Of a stretch of 64,000 nt of DNA, positions 20,798 to 31,741 are shown one piece after another. Source of the DNA: Isoetes taiwanensis (lineage: Eukaryota; Streptophyta; Lycopodiopsida; Isoetales; Isoetaceae); NCBI GenBank assembly GCA_021234155.1, contig JAJEKV010000002.1, positions 33,683,123-33,747,122 of the forward strand. Direction: 5' to 3'. The notes beneath the pieces were generated by a model. That model worked only from the letters and a program-made list of their open reading frames with translations. It was not told the DNA's origin and searched no databases. The number at the start of each line of letters is the position of its first letter. Position 1 is the stretch's first letter. The translations under genes were made by a program, and so were the position numbers.

Positions 20798-21470
20798 GTG
20801 AACACTTGTTGTTGTGAGCAGATGATGATGATGAACAGATCAAAGCCACTTGCCATCTGGGTTGTCATGATGATGATTTTCATGTATTGATGTTTTAATA
20901 GATAATGATGATGATGATGAGTTGATATATCTTGTATTCTTCTACTTGTGTTTTCTGTGCTTGTATGATAATGTTATTGTTTAGACTTTATGTTATTAAT
21001 GTTTCATTCATAACTAACATATGTTTAAAAGGTGTGTTGGTTTATTCATTTGATAGATATTGAATGAATAGGTGTTAGGTTCAAATCCAAGGATGTTAAG
21101 TTTAAATTTTGTATTCATGAATGTTAAAATAATTTTGGATCTATGTCTTACATGGTAGAGTAGTCCAAATACAAAAACCCTAAACCTATCAATATCCCAC
21201 ACCAATATCCCACATGCCAAAGAAGCAAAAGTAGCATGTGTATATAAGATGCACCTAGAAGTGATTAAGTATCATGTGATTGGGCCTTGTTGACGAACCT
21301 TTGGAGACATCCAAGGGGGATGGACCTGTGGTGCGCGTAGGGGATGCCCTACAATTAGTCGAGCCACATTGGTCTGAGATCTAACGACCTCGAATCGGAT
21401 ATAATTCAAGGGTTCTCTTTAAACGAAGATTTACGGAAGGCAGAGGCCGAGATAGGTCCCAATAAAGTCG
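20798..21470. other. No gene seen
   Basis: An AGATCAAAGCCACTTGCCA stretch at about 20837 echoes the sequence just before the microsatellite. The rest is AT-rich without repeats or frames that can be supported. Confidence 0.5.
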
Positions 21471-21746
21471 GAGTGGATATCCCACTATGATGGCTCACAT
21501 GATCTAACCTCTAGGGTGGCCTCCTAGAGGGTGTAACCTCGAGGGTGTATAGTATAGTGTCTTAGAGGTCTTAGAGGGTTGTTGTGAATGATATGCTTGT
21601 GTGTTGGGGAGTGGATATCCCACTATGATGGCTCACATGATCTAACCTCTAGGGTGGCCTCCTAGAGGGTGTAACCTCGAGGGTGTATAGTATAGTGTCT
21701 TAGAGGTCTTAGAGGGTTGTTGTGAATGATATGCTTGTGTGTTGGG
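21471..21746. repeat. 138-bp tandem duplication
   Basis: GAGTGGATATCCCACTATGA begins at 21471 and again at 21609. The two units look nearly identical through GTGTGTTGGGG, implying a recent duplication. Confidence 0.92.
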
Positions 21747-21960
21747 GGGGGGGGTGTTGTGAATGATACATGTGTTGACAATTGAATTTACAGGACAATG
21801 ATGGTGAATACATCTGAGACGAGACATGGAGGCGCTTACAGGTATGTATAAAGGTATATATAAAGGTATGTATAATCTGCATACAAAATGGTACCATGCA
21901 TAAAATCCCAAACAACAACTAAAAAGAAAAAAGAAAGTGAGTGAGTGAGGTAGTAGTGAG

Positions 21961-22053
21961 ATGGGGGCGCTTCCCCCTCGAGAGTGAGGTCGATGAGTGA
22001 GGTGGGGCGCTTCCCCTCGAGCAGGATGAGTGAGTTGGGGCGCTTTCCCCATC
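21961..22053. repeat. Three GGGGCGCTTCCCC hairpin units
   Basis: GAGTGAGGT/GGGGCGCTTCCCC-type units recur three times with about 40-bp spacing. Each forms a short GGGG/CCCC hairpin. Confidence 0.75.
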
Positions 22054-22119
22054 GTCGTTGAGGGACTTTGCAGCATTAGACTAAGTCCTTAGAGAGGTCC
22101 TTAAAAAAGTGTCCTTAAG

Positions 22120-22900
22120 AAAATGAACTCCAGAACTCCAACTCCAAAAAAAAAAACAAACTCCAGAACTCCAACTCCAAAAAAAAAAACAAACTCCAGA
22201 ACTCCAACTCCAAAAAAAAAACAAACGTGAAAAAGAAAAAACTAACTATACTATACAACTCAAAACGTCAAAAAGAAAAACAAACAAACCACAAACTCAA
22301 AACTCCATTTCTCTTTGTGGCTTGTTACTACATAAACTCAAACTCCACAGACTCAAACTCCACAAACTCAAACTCAAATTCTCTCTTTTGTGACTTGTTA
22401 TTACACAAACACAAACTCCACAAACTAAAACTCCAATTCTCTCTGTGGCTTGTTACTACATAAACTCAAACTTCCAAACTCTAAACTCCACAAACTAAAA
22501 CTCCAATTCTCTTTGTGGCTTGTTACTACATAAATTCAAACTTCCAATTCAACTCTAACTTTGTGTTTACAATATATTCAAAATCTGAATAAGCAAGTCA
22601 TGTCTATTACAATAAAAAACTTAAACTCCAATTCTCTTTGTTGTTTGTGGCTTGTTAGTACATAAATGCAAACTGCCAATTCAACTCCAAGTTTGTGTTT
22701 ACAATGTATTCAAAATCTGAATAAGCAAGTAATCTCATGTCTATTACAATACAAAAACTTAAACTCCAATTCTCTTTGTTGTTTGTGGCTTGTTAGTACA
22801 TAAACGCAAACTGTCAATTCAACTCCAAGTTTGTGTTTACAATGTATTCAACTCCAAGTTTGTGTTTACAATGTATTCAAAATCTGAATAAGCAAGTAAT
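22120..22900. repeat. Low-complexity AACTCCAA / TTGTGGCTTGTTA repeats
   Basis: Three 32-bp units (AACTCCAACTCC plus an A-run) lie at 22130-22215. Many copies of TTCTCTTTGTGGCTTGTTAC with CATAAACTCAAACTCC lie at 22305-22530. Longer ~130-bp units containing TTTGTGTTTACAATGTATTC lie at 22550-22900. No coding is seen. Confidence 0.8.
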
Positions 22901-23010
22901 CTCATATCTATTATCTATTACAAGTTATGTCCATAATCTCTAAAAACTTGATTACATATACAAATAATCAAGTAATCCCTTATACTAGACACAACCTGTG
23001 GTGTAAAACA

Positions 23011-23731
23011 TCAGTTTGAATAGTGTAACCAATTCTGTATGGCAGCATCTTCCTCCATGATGATTTTAGCAAACATACAAATATATAATCCATTTGATTG
23101 TAGAGGATGAGGGCTAAGATGGCACCACCGCAAATTCTCTTTGAATTGGGCTGCTCGTGGGGAAAACTTGGCCAAAGCTTCTATTAGCCTGTTATAAGAG
23201 AGGAAAGTCAATTCTTACATAATCAAAATAAGTTTACATTTGAATTCACAAATTGACCACTTACCTGCTTATAGGTGTCCAATCATACCTTTGACAACCA
23301 AGGCTATCAAAGTGCAATATAACTGGATAAGTGTAATTGCTAGGGGCTAAAAGACCCAATATCACAAACTTTAGAGTCAATGATTCCTATGGCACATAGG
23401 AATAATCAAACATGCACAATGGTCCATATCCAATCCCAGCAACAATTTGGATATAACAAGTTCTTTTTTCATTTTTATATATCCATATGTTAGTGCATGA
23501 CATATGTATACTTGTTTTCTCCGTTCCTCATCCAAATGTAGCCACTCATTTCGAAGCAAAATACACCATGCTATAAAGAGGTCACAACAGAAAGTACAAT
23601 CCTAGGTATGCAACAATTTACCTCATGAACAGATCAATGATCGTATTATTAAGCCATTGTGTCTCATTGTCCAGAATGTCTACTTCTGTGCTCGTTATAG
23701 TGATTGGGTTGGACTCGGCGCAATACACCAT
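23011..23731 (-). pseudogene. Ulp1-like (C48) SUMO protease carried by large element
   Basis: Exon 1 (23731-23622) carries EVDILDNETQWLNNTIIDLF, the classic start of an Ulp1 domain (WLN..II). Exon 2 (23570-23265) carries CACLIIPMCHRNH, then TLKFVILGLL, then NYTYPVILHFDSLGC. These hold the catalytic His (normally in HW) and Asp (FDSLG). Exon 3 (23188-23011) joins in phase and carries SNGLYICMFAKIIMEE. In the family this reads Q-x-NG-x-DCG before the hydrophobic strand; the x-DCG segment with the catalytic Cys is absent here. One base appears lost after NH, giving TGA instead of a Trp codon. Donors (GAG|GTAAAT, GCAG|GTAAGT) and acceptors are good. Ulp1-like proteases cleave SUMO conjugates and are known cargo of plant transposons such as Kaonashi-type MULEs. 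This copy should be inactive. Confidence 0.72.
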
Positions 23732-23981
23732 GGGTAGAAAGTTGTCGAGCAATTCTACTAGGGATCTGCTCCTTCCTCAATCTGTTATTAAGGTAAATAA
23801 TACAATCCAAGGAAACAAATGCATTTTAACACATTTAGATTTCAAAGTAGATTTCAGATATCTTACACAATGTTTTGTATCAAATTAGATCTAAAATAGT
23901 TTAGGCTATGAACAAAGAGCTTAATGATCAATTTAAAGAGCTTAATGATCAAAATATAACTATTGTTAAGATCAAAATTTA

Positions 23982-24554
23982 CTATTGCTCATACCTTAAT
24001 AATGAGGCCAAACATTGAATATGGTAAAGATGGTTACACTCTGTAGTAACAAAGGGCAGTGGCTTCCCATCATATTCCAAGAATCTTCTACAATAGGGAC
24101 ATACACGTTCAGGTGAGTCTGATAGGAAATTTGTTTCTATAGACTCGGGTAGATAAGGATCTAGTTTAATCCCGTTCTCAAGGACATTGCAGCCTTCAAT
24201 AAGCCTTTCAAGACACGGTTTGAGTTTTGCAATCTCATCATTGTCCCCTTGCCTCCTCTTCTCAATAGCATCAAGATCTTCCTCTACAACAACCAATGAT
24301 GCCACAACTTTAACTACCTTGGCTTCCTTCATATCTACCACCATTGCACACACACCCTAATTGCTTTCCTTTGTCATTCCTTGCATCAAGCATTTGATGT
24401 CTACAATTTCTTGCATATAATGCTCCTTCTTCTCCCTCAATGATTTGAAGGTTTTCTTCAACTCTTTCCATTTGTTATATGACTGTTTGTAGCCCATTTG
24501 CAATCAACCTCTTTCACCTTCAATTCAGTGGACTCCTTCCATTTTGTCATCACC
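23982..24554 (-). pseudogene. Coiled-coil protein with C..C / C.H..H..C zinc-binding end
   Basis: After an acceptor CTTTAG (exon from 24554), the minus strand encodes a lysine-rich helical region (SYNKWKELKKTFKSLREKKE). Following a frame change near 24350, a 123-residue frame gives VVVEEDLDAIEKRRQGDNDE, then CLERLIEGCNVLENG, then VCPYCRRFLEYDGKPLPFVT, and ECNHLYHIQCLASLLRYEQ. The CxxC and CxHxxHxxC sets resemble half of a RING or related zinc ribbon. It lies just upstream of the Ulp1 gene on the same strand and may be part of the same transcription unit, an E3-like region preceding a SUMO protease. Function is unproven. Confidence 0.45.
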
Positions 24555-24759
24555 CTAAAGGAATCAGAATGAAACAATTCAAGAAATTAGTTCTGAGGGA
24601 TACAAGTATATTCCACAATCTAAAGAAACTTTATTAAAGGCTCAATCCACAATCTATATTCCACTCACTATAATTCAGGTCCAATCTATAAAATATAATC
24701 CACAAAGCACAAAGTATAAATCCTTAACCACAATTTAACCATCACAAATGCAAAACCAC

Positions 24760-25100
24760 AAACCAGCACAAATGCAAAACCACAAACCACAGAACACAAT
24801 ATAAAATTCCCCCAATCCACAAACCAAAACATGCAACCACAAACCACAAACTACAGAACACAATATAAAATTCACTCAATCCACAAACTAAGACACCCAA
24901 CTCATAAACCAAATCCATTAACCCCAAACCACAAATCATAAACCACAAACAACAAATCCAAATATATAAACTACAATCTAAATTCACAAACTCTAAATCA
25001 CAATTATATACTACAAACAATATAAATTCACAACTCCAAACCACAATTCTACTAAAGAACTACAATTTAAGAACTCCAAACCACAATTTAGTACCTTTGG
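24760..25100. repeat. AACCACAAAC-rich arm sequence (right)
   Basis: Dense AAACCACAAACCACA words mirror the TGTGGTT arm at 6880-7290 in inverse orientation. The block begins at a GACCAAAG|GTACTAAA donor of the minus-strand exon above it and probably is an intron. Confidence 0.65.
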
Positions 25101-25301
25101 TCCCCAATACTTGCGCATCTCTAATGGATCCACAAACTTTTCCTCATGCTTTAACAAATCCCTGTATGATAATCCACTATCATTCAAGACATTTTTTTCC
25201 ATTTCTACAACCATGAAATTTAAGAGACCAAGGATTGAACCAACTCCACAAGGTGAAAAATCAATCAAAATTGGCACTACATACAACAAAAGCTTTGCCA
25301 C
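25099..25301 (-). CDS. Minus-strand 5' exon in right arm, unrecognised
   Basis: The frame begins MAKLLLYVVPILIDFSPCGV and ends LLKHEEKFVDPLEMRKYWGP-K at a strong GT donor (about 25098). It is upstream of the coiled-coil/zinc exon on the same strand, so it may be its first exon. No family is recognised. Confidence 0.35.
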
Positions 25302-25600
25302 AAACTCTAGCTATGATCCGACAATCTTTGTGCTATGATCCACAAGCTATGATCCACAAGATCTGGCTGTGCTTCCGCAATCTCTATTTAGGTCTTTTCA
25401 CAAGGTCAAAAATCAATGGAAACAAAATCGGCACTGCATATAGCAAAAGCTTTTCCCAAAAGCTTTTCCCATGATTTGGCAAGCTATGATCCGCCAATCT
25501 CTGTTTGGTGGCTATGATCCACAAGATCTGTTTGGCTATGATCCTCAAGCTATGATCCACAAGATCTGGCTATTCTTCGGCGGTCTCTATTTAGGTCTTT
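25250..25600. repeat. Duplicated ~190-bp block with GCTATGATCCACAAG words
   Basis: TGGCACTACATACAACAAAA / CGGCACTGCATATAGCAAAA and the downstream CAATCTCTATTTAGGTCTTT recur. GCTATGATCC(A/G)CAAG occurs about seven times. The block lies upstream of the minus-strand genes near the element end, so it may hold promoter or transposase-binding repeats. Confidence 0.65.
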
Positions 25601-25844
25601 TTGGTGTTTTTGGTTATTTTTTGGCGGTCCACGTTATTTTGGTCTCCGTGGCATTTGGCTTGTGTGGCAAATTCAAAAGGTCCTATTCTCGAGAAAGATA
25701 TCATGCCAAAGAGAGGGAATTTTATTTTTGCACTATCATAAATGCTAAATGATTTGAATTTTTGTGTGTACAAACCACAATCTTGAACTATGTTTTGGAC
25801 TATTTTTGTGGTGCAAAAATGAGCAGAATTGAGACACCATACCA

Positions 25845-25859
25845 TGAATCCACCCTATA
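25845..25859 (-). repeat. Right terminal inverted repeat of large element
   Basis: This is the exact reverse complement of 4903-4917. About 30 bp further on is the acceptor CTGCAG of gene X. Confidence 0.65.
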
Positions 25860-25890
25860 GTATTTAATAATTGTATTTAACAAACTGCAG

Positions 25891-25935
25891 CTACATCTTC
25901 AAGCACGAAAAACTTGGATTCAAGCGATATTTCTG
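25891..25935 (+). CDS. Gene X, small second exon
   Basis: Between CTGCAG (25890) and TTTCTG|GTATGT, the frame reads ATSSSTKNLDSSDIS when continued in phase 1 from the donor at 4841. It is phase 1 at both ends. It links the zinc-finger exon to the transposase body. Confidence 0.5.
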
Positions 25936-26072
25936 GTATGTTATGTAATTTGAACCTTCTAAGTCATATCTATTTATTTTTAGTTATCAAACAATTTTAG
26001 ATAGGCATCTTTGTGTTCTTTAATTGTAGATAGGATTCAGCCCTTGTGAAGTTATGTTGAGGATTTCATCAA

Positions 26073-27686
26073 ATGAAATATCGTTATGCGGATAAAACAA
26101 AAGATTTGCGACCATTCTTGGATGAATCAAAGCAAGGCCATAGATGGTACTGTGAACCTAAATTGCAGGGCAGATTTATGGTGAATGGAGAGTATTTGGA
26201 AGTGAATGGCACATTTAGGCACACTAATTGTAAGCGTATTTCAAATGATGGTCAGGCCTTTACCAACTTCCAATGTTCTAACTGTGCATCAATTCCTAAG
26301 GAGAAGGACTTTTACATGAGAGTCCATAGGCAACATGAGCAAAAGACGCCAAGGGATTCAAGATCAACAAAAGATTGCTTTAGAGTTGATTATTTAACAA
26401 ATTAAGAAATTACAAGCTTGGCAAAAAAAGGTACAACCAAAATTAGGAAGCTAAAGAGGGAATTGTTGTTTGCCAAGATGAGAGCCACAGCACTTGCAGT
26501 TAGGACAAGATCTCTAAGGGATGCTTTGGCTGAGTCTATGCATAGAAAAGATGTGCAAAAATTTTGCCGGGATATTAGTGAAGCACATTACCAAGGGAAG
26601 TTTGATGGAAAACCTGCATTATGGAACTTCTTAACGGATATTGCACAAAATATTATTCGTCGTGGTCATAAGAGAAGATACAAGGACACCACCAAAGCAC
26701 TTTTTGAGACTATAAAGATATGGGGTGGAGCAAGGATGCATAAATTTTTGTCTATTAAATTTGCTGGTCCAAGTGTCTCCACAACGATGCGGTCTACAAG
26801 GAAAAACTTCACATATAGACTTGGCATTCGAGAAGACACTTTTGTACATCTTGCAAAGATATATATGAAGCATATGCAGGAATTGGATCTCCCACTTGGA
26901 AGTGTGCCTACACTTGTTGCAGAAGATGAGACAGTAATAAAACGAGCCATACGATGGATTGCAAGAGATGATTGTTTGATCGGTTTTTGTGGTAAAGCAG
27001 AAAACCACAAGTGCGATTCCTCTTTTATAACTAAAGTAGGTTCAAGTGACGTTGGATATGCCAACATTGTCCAGGCATTTGAAGAGAATGTTATTGCCCA
27101 TTATGCGCGAGTCCTTATAGTAAATCCTTTACACCTTAAGCTACCCAAGTTGGTACTTGTTATTCAACTCACTTGCAACAGGTTTAACCAAGATGATGTG
27201 AGATCTCAATGGCGTAAGATATTGGAACTTTGGGATGCTAATTTGCGGACTATTTTAGGACCCTTGTTAGGGCATAGTTTTGATGGTGATGCAAGGCGAA
27301 GAGCATGCATGGTTCAAGATTATACATCGGTAAAAGATGAAGGTGAACATTATGCAATTCCATGGGAAGGGTGGATCCTGAATGCAAGTGTGAGAATGAA
27401 TGGTAGTGTATATGGTTTGCATGATCATGATTTCATCCACAATGGCAAAAAGCTTGTAAATCCATTAGACAATGCATCTAGGAGACTATACCTTGGTGAT
27501 GAGCTTGTTACTTTGAATGATGTGTGGCATGTCTTCAATAATTGCCAAGGAGATCATGGTTTGGAAGTTGGAGATGTGGAAAGAAAAGATAGACAAAATT
27601 GGAGGGTTGCTCAAAGGATTGCAAGTAGAAAGGTACAAGCTTGCTTGACAAAACTTAGGCGAGGAGAAAATGGACCACCAATGTGA
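26073..27686 (+). pseudogene. Gene X, DDE-type transposase body
   Basis: The first part (26073-26405) contains KLQGRFMVNGEYLEVNGTFR, then HTNCKRIS and NFQCSNCASIPKEKDFYMR, a cysteine-bearing segment. A stop at 26403 separates it from a 422-codon frame (26418-27686). That frame has a basic helical start, then LGSVPTLVAEDETVIKRAIR with Asp170. IARDDCLIGFCGKAENHKC follows, and later YGLHDHDFIHNGKKLVNPL with Asp338, then LYLGDELVTLNDVWHVFNN. The DET...GFCG and D-x-IHNGKKL blocks are shared by a large unnamed transposase-like family in animals and plants. I read these as the first two catalytic acids of an RNase-H fold. Stops and frame breaks make it a pseudogene. Confidence 0.6.
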
Positions 27687-27699
27687 ACACTAGGTACGG

Positions 27700-29347
27700 A
27701 AGTGTATCTATCAAGTTGTGGCATTGTATATCGATATATTTCTATCTCCTACCATGGACTCGTGGCATCGGATTAAGGCTGCATCAACTGTATCTTTCTT
27801 GTTGAGGTTAGTGGCCTTGTGTTTATATTAAACGCATAGTGTTTTCTTTTATTGAATAAGAACTTAATAATAGACTCCATTGTTTTCTGGTAGATTGTGG
27901 AGATTATGAATTATGAATCACGAGAGGCATTGCCTATCCAAAATTTTTATTAGCCTGCAAACATTTGTTGACATACAACTCTCATGCCACTATGTTGTTC
28001 TACTGATTAAGTACTTTAGAGATAATTGTCAGCATTTGCCTATTCCATTGCAATGTATAGGTTCTGATGCTTGCAAAAACGTCTTCTCAAAAGTTGGTGG
28101 CATGATCAGAAACGAGAGATCTTATGATGGTGCTGATTTACTTGAAAGTGCTAGCGCATTAAATCGTGTAGCTGAGTTTCAAGCATTGTCAGATTTACTA
28201 TTTCCTGTTGCACATGCTAAACAAGAGAATATTTGGCAATTGCTTGAGAGACGTTTGGATGAGAATGGAAAAGAGATATCATGTAATCTTGCTGATTATA
28301 AACCTGTAAGTAGTGATGACAAGATTATAGAGGCTCTAAAGGAGGGATTCACTTATGCTAAGGAGTTATGTAATTCTGTTGGAATACTTTGCAATTCTAA
28401 GAACAAGAGTTGGTGGATAGGCCATGGACTTATGAGGATTACTTTCACAAGGACTATTACAAAGAGTTGGAATGTGATCATATTGAAGATGAGACAAATA
28501 TCGTAGATATGGATAATATGGTTGAAACAGATATTACATCCACTCAAGATGGCATTGAGAGTGATGAAATCCTTGCTGCAAAAATGGAGTTGAGTCATGT
28601 ATTTGATGACTTATTGGATGAGAAGGAATTACATGGTGAAGTTAAGGTGGAGCGTAATGTGTTTGTTGATGGTAAACCAATATGCAAAGGTACTCTTGTA
28701 AGCCAACTAAATGGCAACCCTTGGCTCTCAAAGGATAGATTGACAAGAGTGAAAAATCGGGTCATTTCTACTGAATGCAAGAAGAAGTTGAATGCGACAA
28801 CTTTGCTTGGAATTGGATCCGACTGTGCAGTGTTCTTTGAAGGAAAAAAAGACACAAGCCATGGCACTTAGAAGTAAGAGTGCAAAAGGTTCAAAGGTAT
28901 TATATGAAAAGGTTTGGTACTTGGGTAGGGTATTAAGTATGAGAAGGAAGATGGGACGTGGAGGGAGACACGAGAGCCTATTGACTTAGCCGATCGGCCT
29001 TCTTATCATGTTGAGGTTAACTTAGGCTGGTACAATGCGCATGAAAATAGGAAGACCGAACGCACTTGGTTCACATATGATTTGACAGATAACCAAGTCA
29101 TTGTCCTTGAGTCAATCATTGCACTTGCTTGTTTAACATATGATCCAGCCACAACTAGGTATACATTAGACGATCATGATCGATTGCAGTTTGAAAAATT
29201 TGTGAATGATGAGTTGAAAGGTATCTTTTCAATTTGTGTACAATTTGTGTTGTGATTATACTGTAGTAAAATTGACTTTTGGATACTCACCTTTGGTCTT
29301 TCTTTGTTTTGGTGACAGAGCATAAGGGAAAAGGAAGACTTCTTTGA
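27700..29347 (+). pseudogene. Gene X, C-terminal exons
   Basis: Pieces in shifting frames give WHRIKAASTVSFLLR near 27750-27800 and YFRDNCQHLPIPLQCIGSDA leading into CKNVFSKVGGMIRNERSYDG near 28020-28140. Later pieces are ICKGTLVSQLNGNPWLSKDR near 28690 and DRPSYHVEVNLGWYNAHENR near 28990-29055. The block SDxCxNxFSKVGG usually holds the third acidic residue (CEN). Here the codon is AAA (Lys), so the copy looks catalytically dead. The last intron, 29221-29318 (98 nt, AAAG|GTATCT to GACAG), joins in phase to EHKGKGRLL and a stop at 29345-29347. It shares family logic with the body exon upstream. Confidence 0.55.
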
Positions 29348-30548
29348 GAAGTTGTTTTGGCTGCTTCATCTATTTCACATTATAAGATTAATTATAGGCT
29401 AGCTTATGAAGAGCTAAGACATCTAGACATAGTGAATTTCATGTTTTAATTTTAAACTTCCAATGTTCACATCGAGTTTACTTATTATTGAACTCACAAT
29501 ATATTGAATCGACTTCAACTCATGCTAATCAAATTACATTTTGATATGGATAATATACTTCAAGTTGTTTACATAATAAGTATTGATACTATAGTAATAT
29601 ATATATTATATAGATATCGTATATGTACGAAAGGGGTTCTCAAGTCAAAGTGTTTTGGGCAGGTAATTATATGATATGGGCTGCATTCTTTTACAAATAA
29701 TGTAGTCGTATACAAAGGGTTTTTCATATGGAATTGTCGTATACTATGGGTTTTTTTACAACCTAAGGAACGCACATGGCATACATACCTATAATAGAGG
29801 TGAACCCCCCGCGTGGACATCGAGCATTCCTCTTTGAATATGCTAGCCTATGCATGGTCCAGCCACTAGAAGTTCGACGTGTATAATCCATGAGACCATC
29901 CTCCGGAATCCCCGGGTCTCACAGATTTCTTCCATTGTCCTGTTGTATGTCAATACAGTAATGAGGGGGTCGCGCCAGGCTATGTGTTGACCCTCAACCT
30001 GGCTTTAAAGGTCAACCACAAGGAACCAACCTGAGTTTACACTCAAGTTGACGTTTGAACCTCCAGATCCCTTAAGGGGGTCAGTCTATAAAAGATAAAT
30101 CCAGAGAAAAGTTCAAAAAAATCAAAATGTTATACCTTTCCCATTTCTAGAAAATTGGAGCCTTTACTCAAGTGATTGTAGTGATGAAACATGGATTGAT
30201 ATTCAACTGCTTCAAGCTAGCACAAAAAAGTTATGAGGATCCAATGTTGAAGTCACTGACCAAGTCAGCCTATAAATCTGAGAGATATTCGATCTCAAAG
30301 TGAGGTCAAAAATTGGTCAATAAAGGTCAATAAAGTTGAGATTTGGGGTTGCTGAGTGTATTTTCAAGAAATTCCAAAGCAAATATACACTAATGGTGAT
30401 AAGAAATGGAGACATGCAGTCATAATTTCATTTGGAAGTCTGGAAGTATTTTTTGTGATTGGATTTGGCAAAATATAGTAAAAAATGATCAGAACAGAAT
30501 GTTGATTTTTCTAACTTGAACTAAGTATAATCCCTGTGGGCGACACCC
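29348..30548. other. No gene seen; possible 5' region of the gypsy element
   Basis: AT-rich sequence. Repeated GGTCAA/GTCAACC words at 29990-30340 and GGTCTCACAGATTTC at 29913 are reminiscent of LTR/leader DNA, but I found no matching LTR or primer site. Confidence 0.35.
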
Positions 30549-31459
30549 GTGCAACCGGGTCATCTTATCCCCGAACAGGAGCTCACCATTATGAAGTGCC
30601 AGCTTACTGAGCTCCAGGCCTATGTATTGCAAATCAATCCGTGTGGGCCCGAGATTCCTGCTCCACTGAATCAGCAGCCACCGCCACCCACACCTGTGCC
30701 AGTTACAGCCTCCCAATCTAAGAGGACACATAGCGGTTCATCCTCGGATGCCACCTCTGAGTCTTCCGACTCATCTGACTCTTCGGAGAACAAGGCTGAC
30801 CATGCAAAAGCCAGAAAGAAGGATTACCAGAAAACAATAGACTCTGCCATTACCAGTATTTGGAAGAACCGTAAGTTGGCATAATTCTCAGGAAAAACCA
30901 GGTCCGGTGTTGATGCAGAATCTTGGCTGGATGAGATGCAGCAGTTCGATAAGTCGTATGGAATGACCAAGAAGGACATCGGAAAAGATGCCACACCAAT
31001 CTCACAGGGTTTGCTCGCATATGGTGGAAGGGATATGCCCGCTCCCACGGGCTAACGAGAGGAAGGTGCCGTTATAAGGTTTTTGCTAAAGCCTTCAAAT
31101 CTCATTATGTGCCTAGAGCTTACCGCTGTCAACAGATCCAAACCTTTTATCGCCTGGAACAGAAGAATATGACCGTCCAGTCATATACGGATGAGTTCAT
31201 GAGGTTACGCTTATATGTCCCAGGGATAAATGAGCGCAGGGCAGTTGAAGGGTACATAGAGGGCTTATCCTCTGCTTTGAGGAAAATGGTTCGAGCAATA
31301 GACTACAAAGCAGTTGCAGAAGCAGAGGCTAAAGCCCTTAGCCTAGAAGAGGACACTCCCAAGTATCAGCCATCGCGACCCTCTTCTTTCAGTCAGAACA
31401 AGGGGTATACACCTTTCAGAGGGCGCTCACCTAGTCCGGGGCCTCCCGCCTCTACCTGA
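30549..31459 (+). pseudogene. Ty3/gypsy gag remnant
   Basis: The first frame (to 30884) has a Pro-rich PPPPTPVPVTASQ and a Ser-rich stretch, then basic RKKDYQKTIDSAI. After a stop, other frames give SGVDAESWLDEMQQFDKSYG. From 31109 a clean run reads PRAYRCQQIQTFYRLEQKNM, then SYTDEFMRLRLYVPGINERR and VEGYIEGLSSALRKMVRAID, typical of the retrotransposon gag domain. At least two frame breaks occur. I see no CCHC zinc knuckle. Confidence 0.75.
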
Positions 31460-31741
31460 TATCAGAAGTCAGAGAAGAAAGTTTCCTTCACCGTACCAGA
31501 TAAGTCTACCAACACTGCGGAAGCTTTCAGGGATATCCTCCAAGCCATTCCCAAGGAGGCTCTTGAACAGTTACGTAGGGACAGGGCTATCGGTGCTTTC
31601 GCCCGGGACACCATATACAGGAATGCCCCTATATCACACAAACGGTGCAGGCTGCTCTTGCTGATATGGATTGGGAAGGCGTAGGGGACCCAAACCATTT
31701 GGACAATGCTGCTGACAATGACGCGCCTGACTATATAACAG

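Larger units (their letters stand above)
4907..25855 (+). mobile_element. Large TIR transposon (20.9 kb) with DDE transposase, Ulp1 and zinc-finger genes
   Basis: TATAGGGTGGATTCA at 4903-4917 and its reverse complement at 25845-25859 form matching ends. TATA on each side (4903-4906, 25856-25859) may be the target duplication, giving an element that begins GGGTGGATTCA. Both arms carry many TTTGTGGTTT words in inverted orientation (left 4980-5030 and 6880-7290; right 24760-25100 and 25770-25815). The element lies between a donor and an acceptor of gene X; without it the intron would be about 97 nt. Cargo: a DGA-QFK/NHGKG-type transposase on plus, and an Ulp1-like protease and a coiled-coil/zinc-binding protein on minus. 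About 11.5 kb of later insertions sit inside. TIRs are short, so the exact ends are less certain than the overall unit. Confidence 0.6.

Noticed and set aside
20644-20883. Poly-His / Met-Val frames
   Set aside because: They are translations of the GATGGT microsatellite.
21070-21095. tRNA-like B box (GGTTCAAATCC)
   Set aside because: No A box at the right distance and no cloverleaf, so no tRNA or SINE call.
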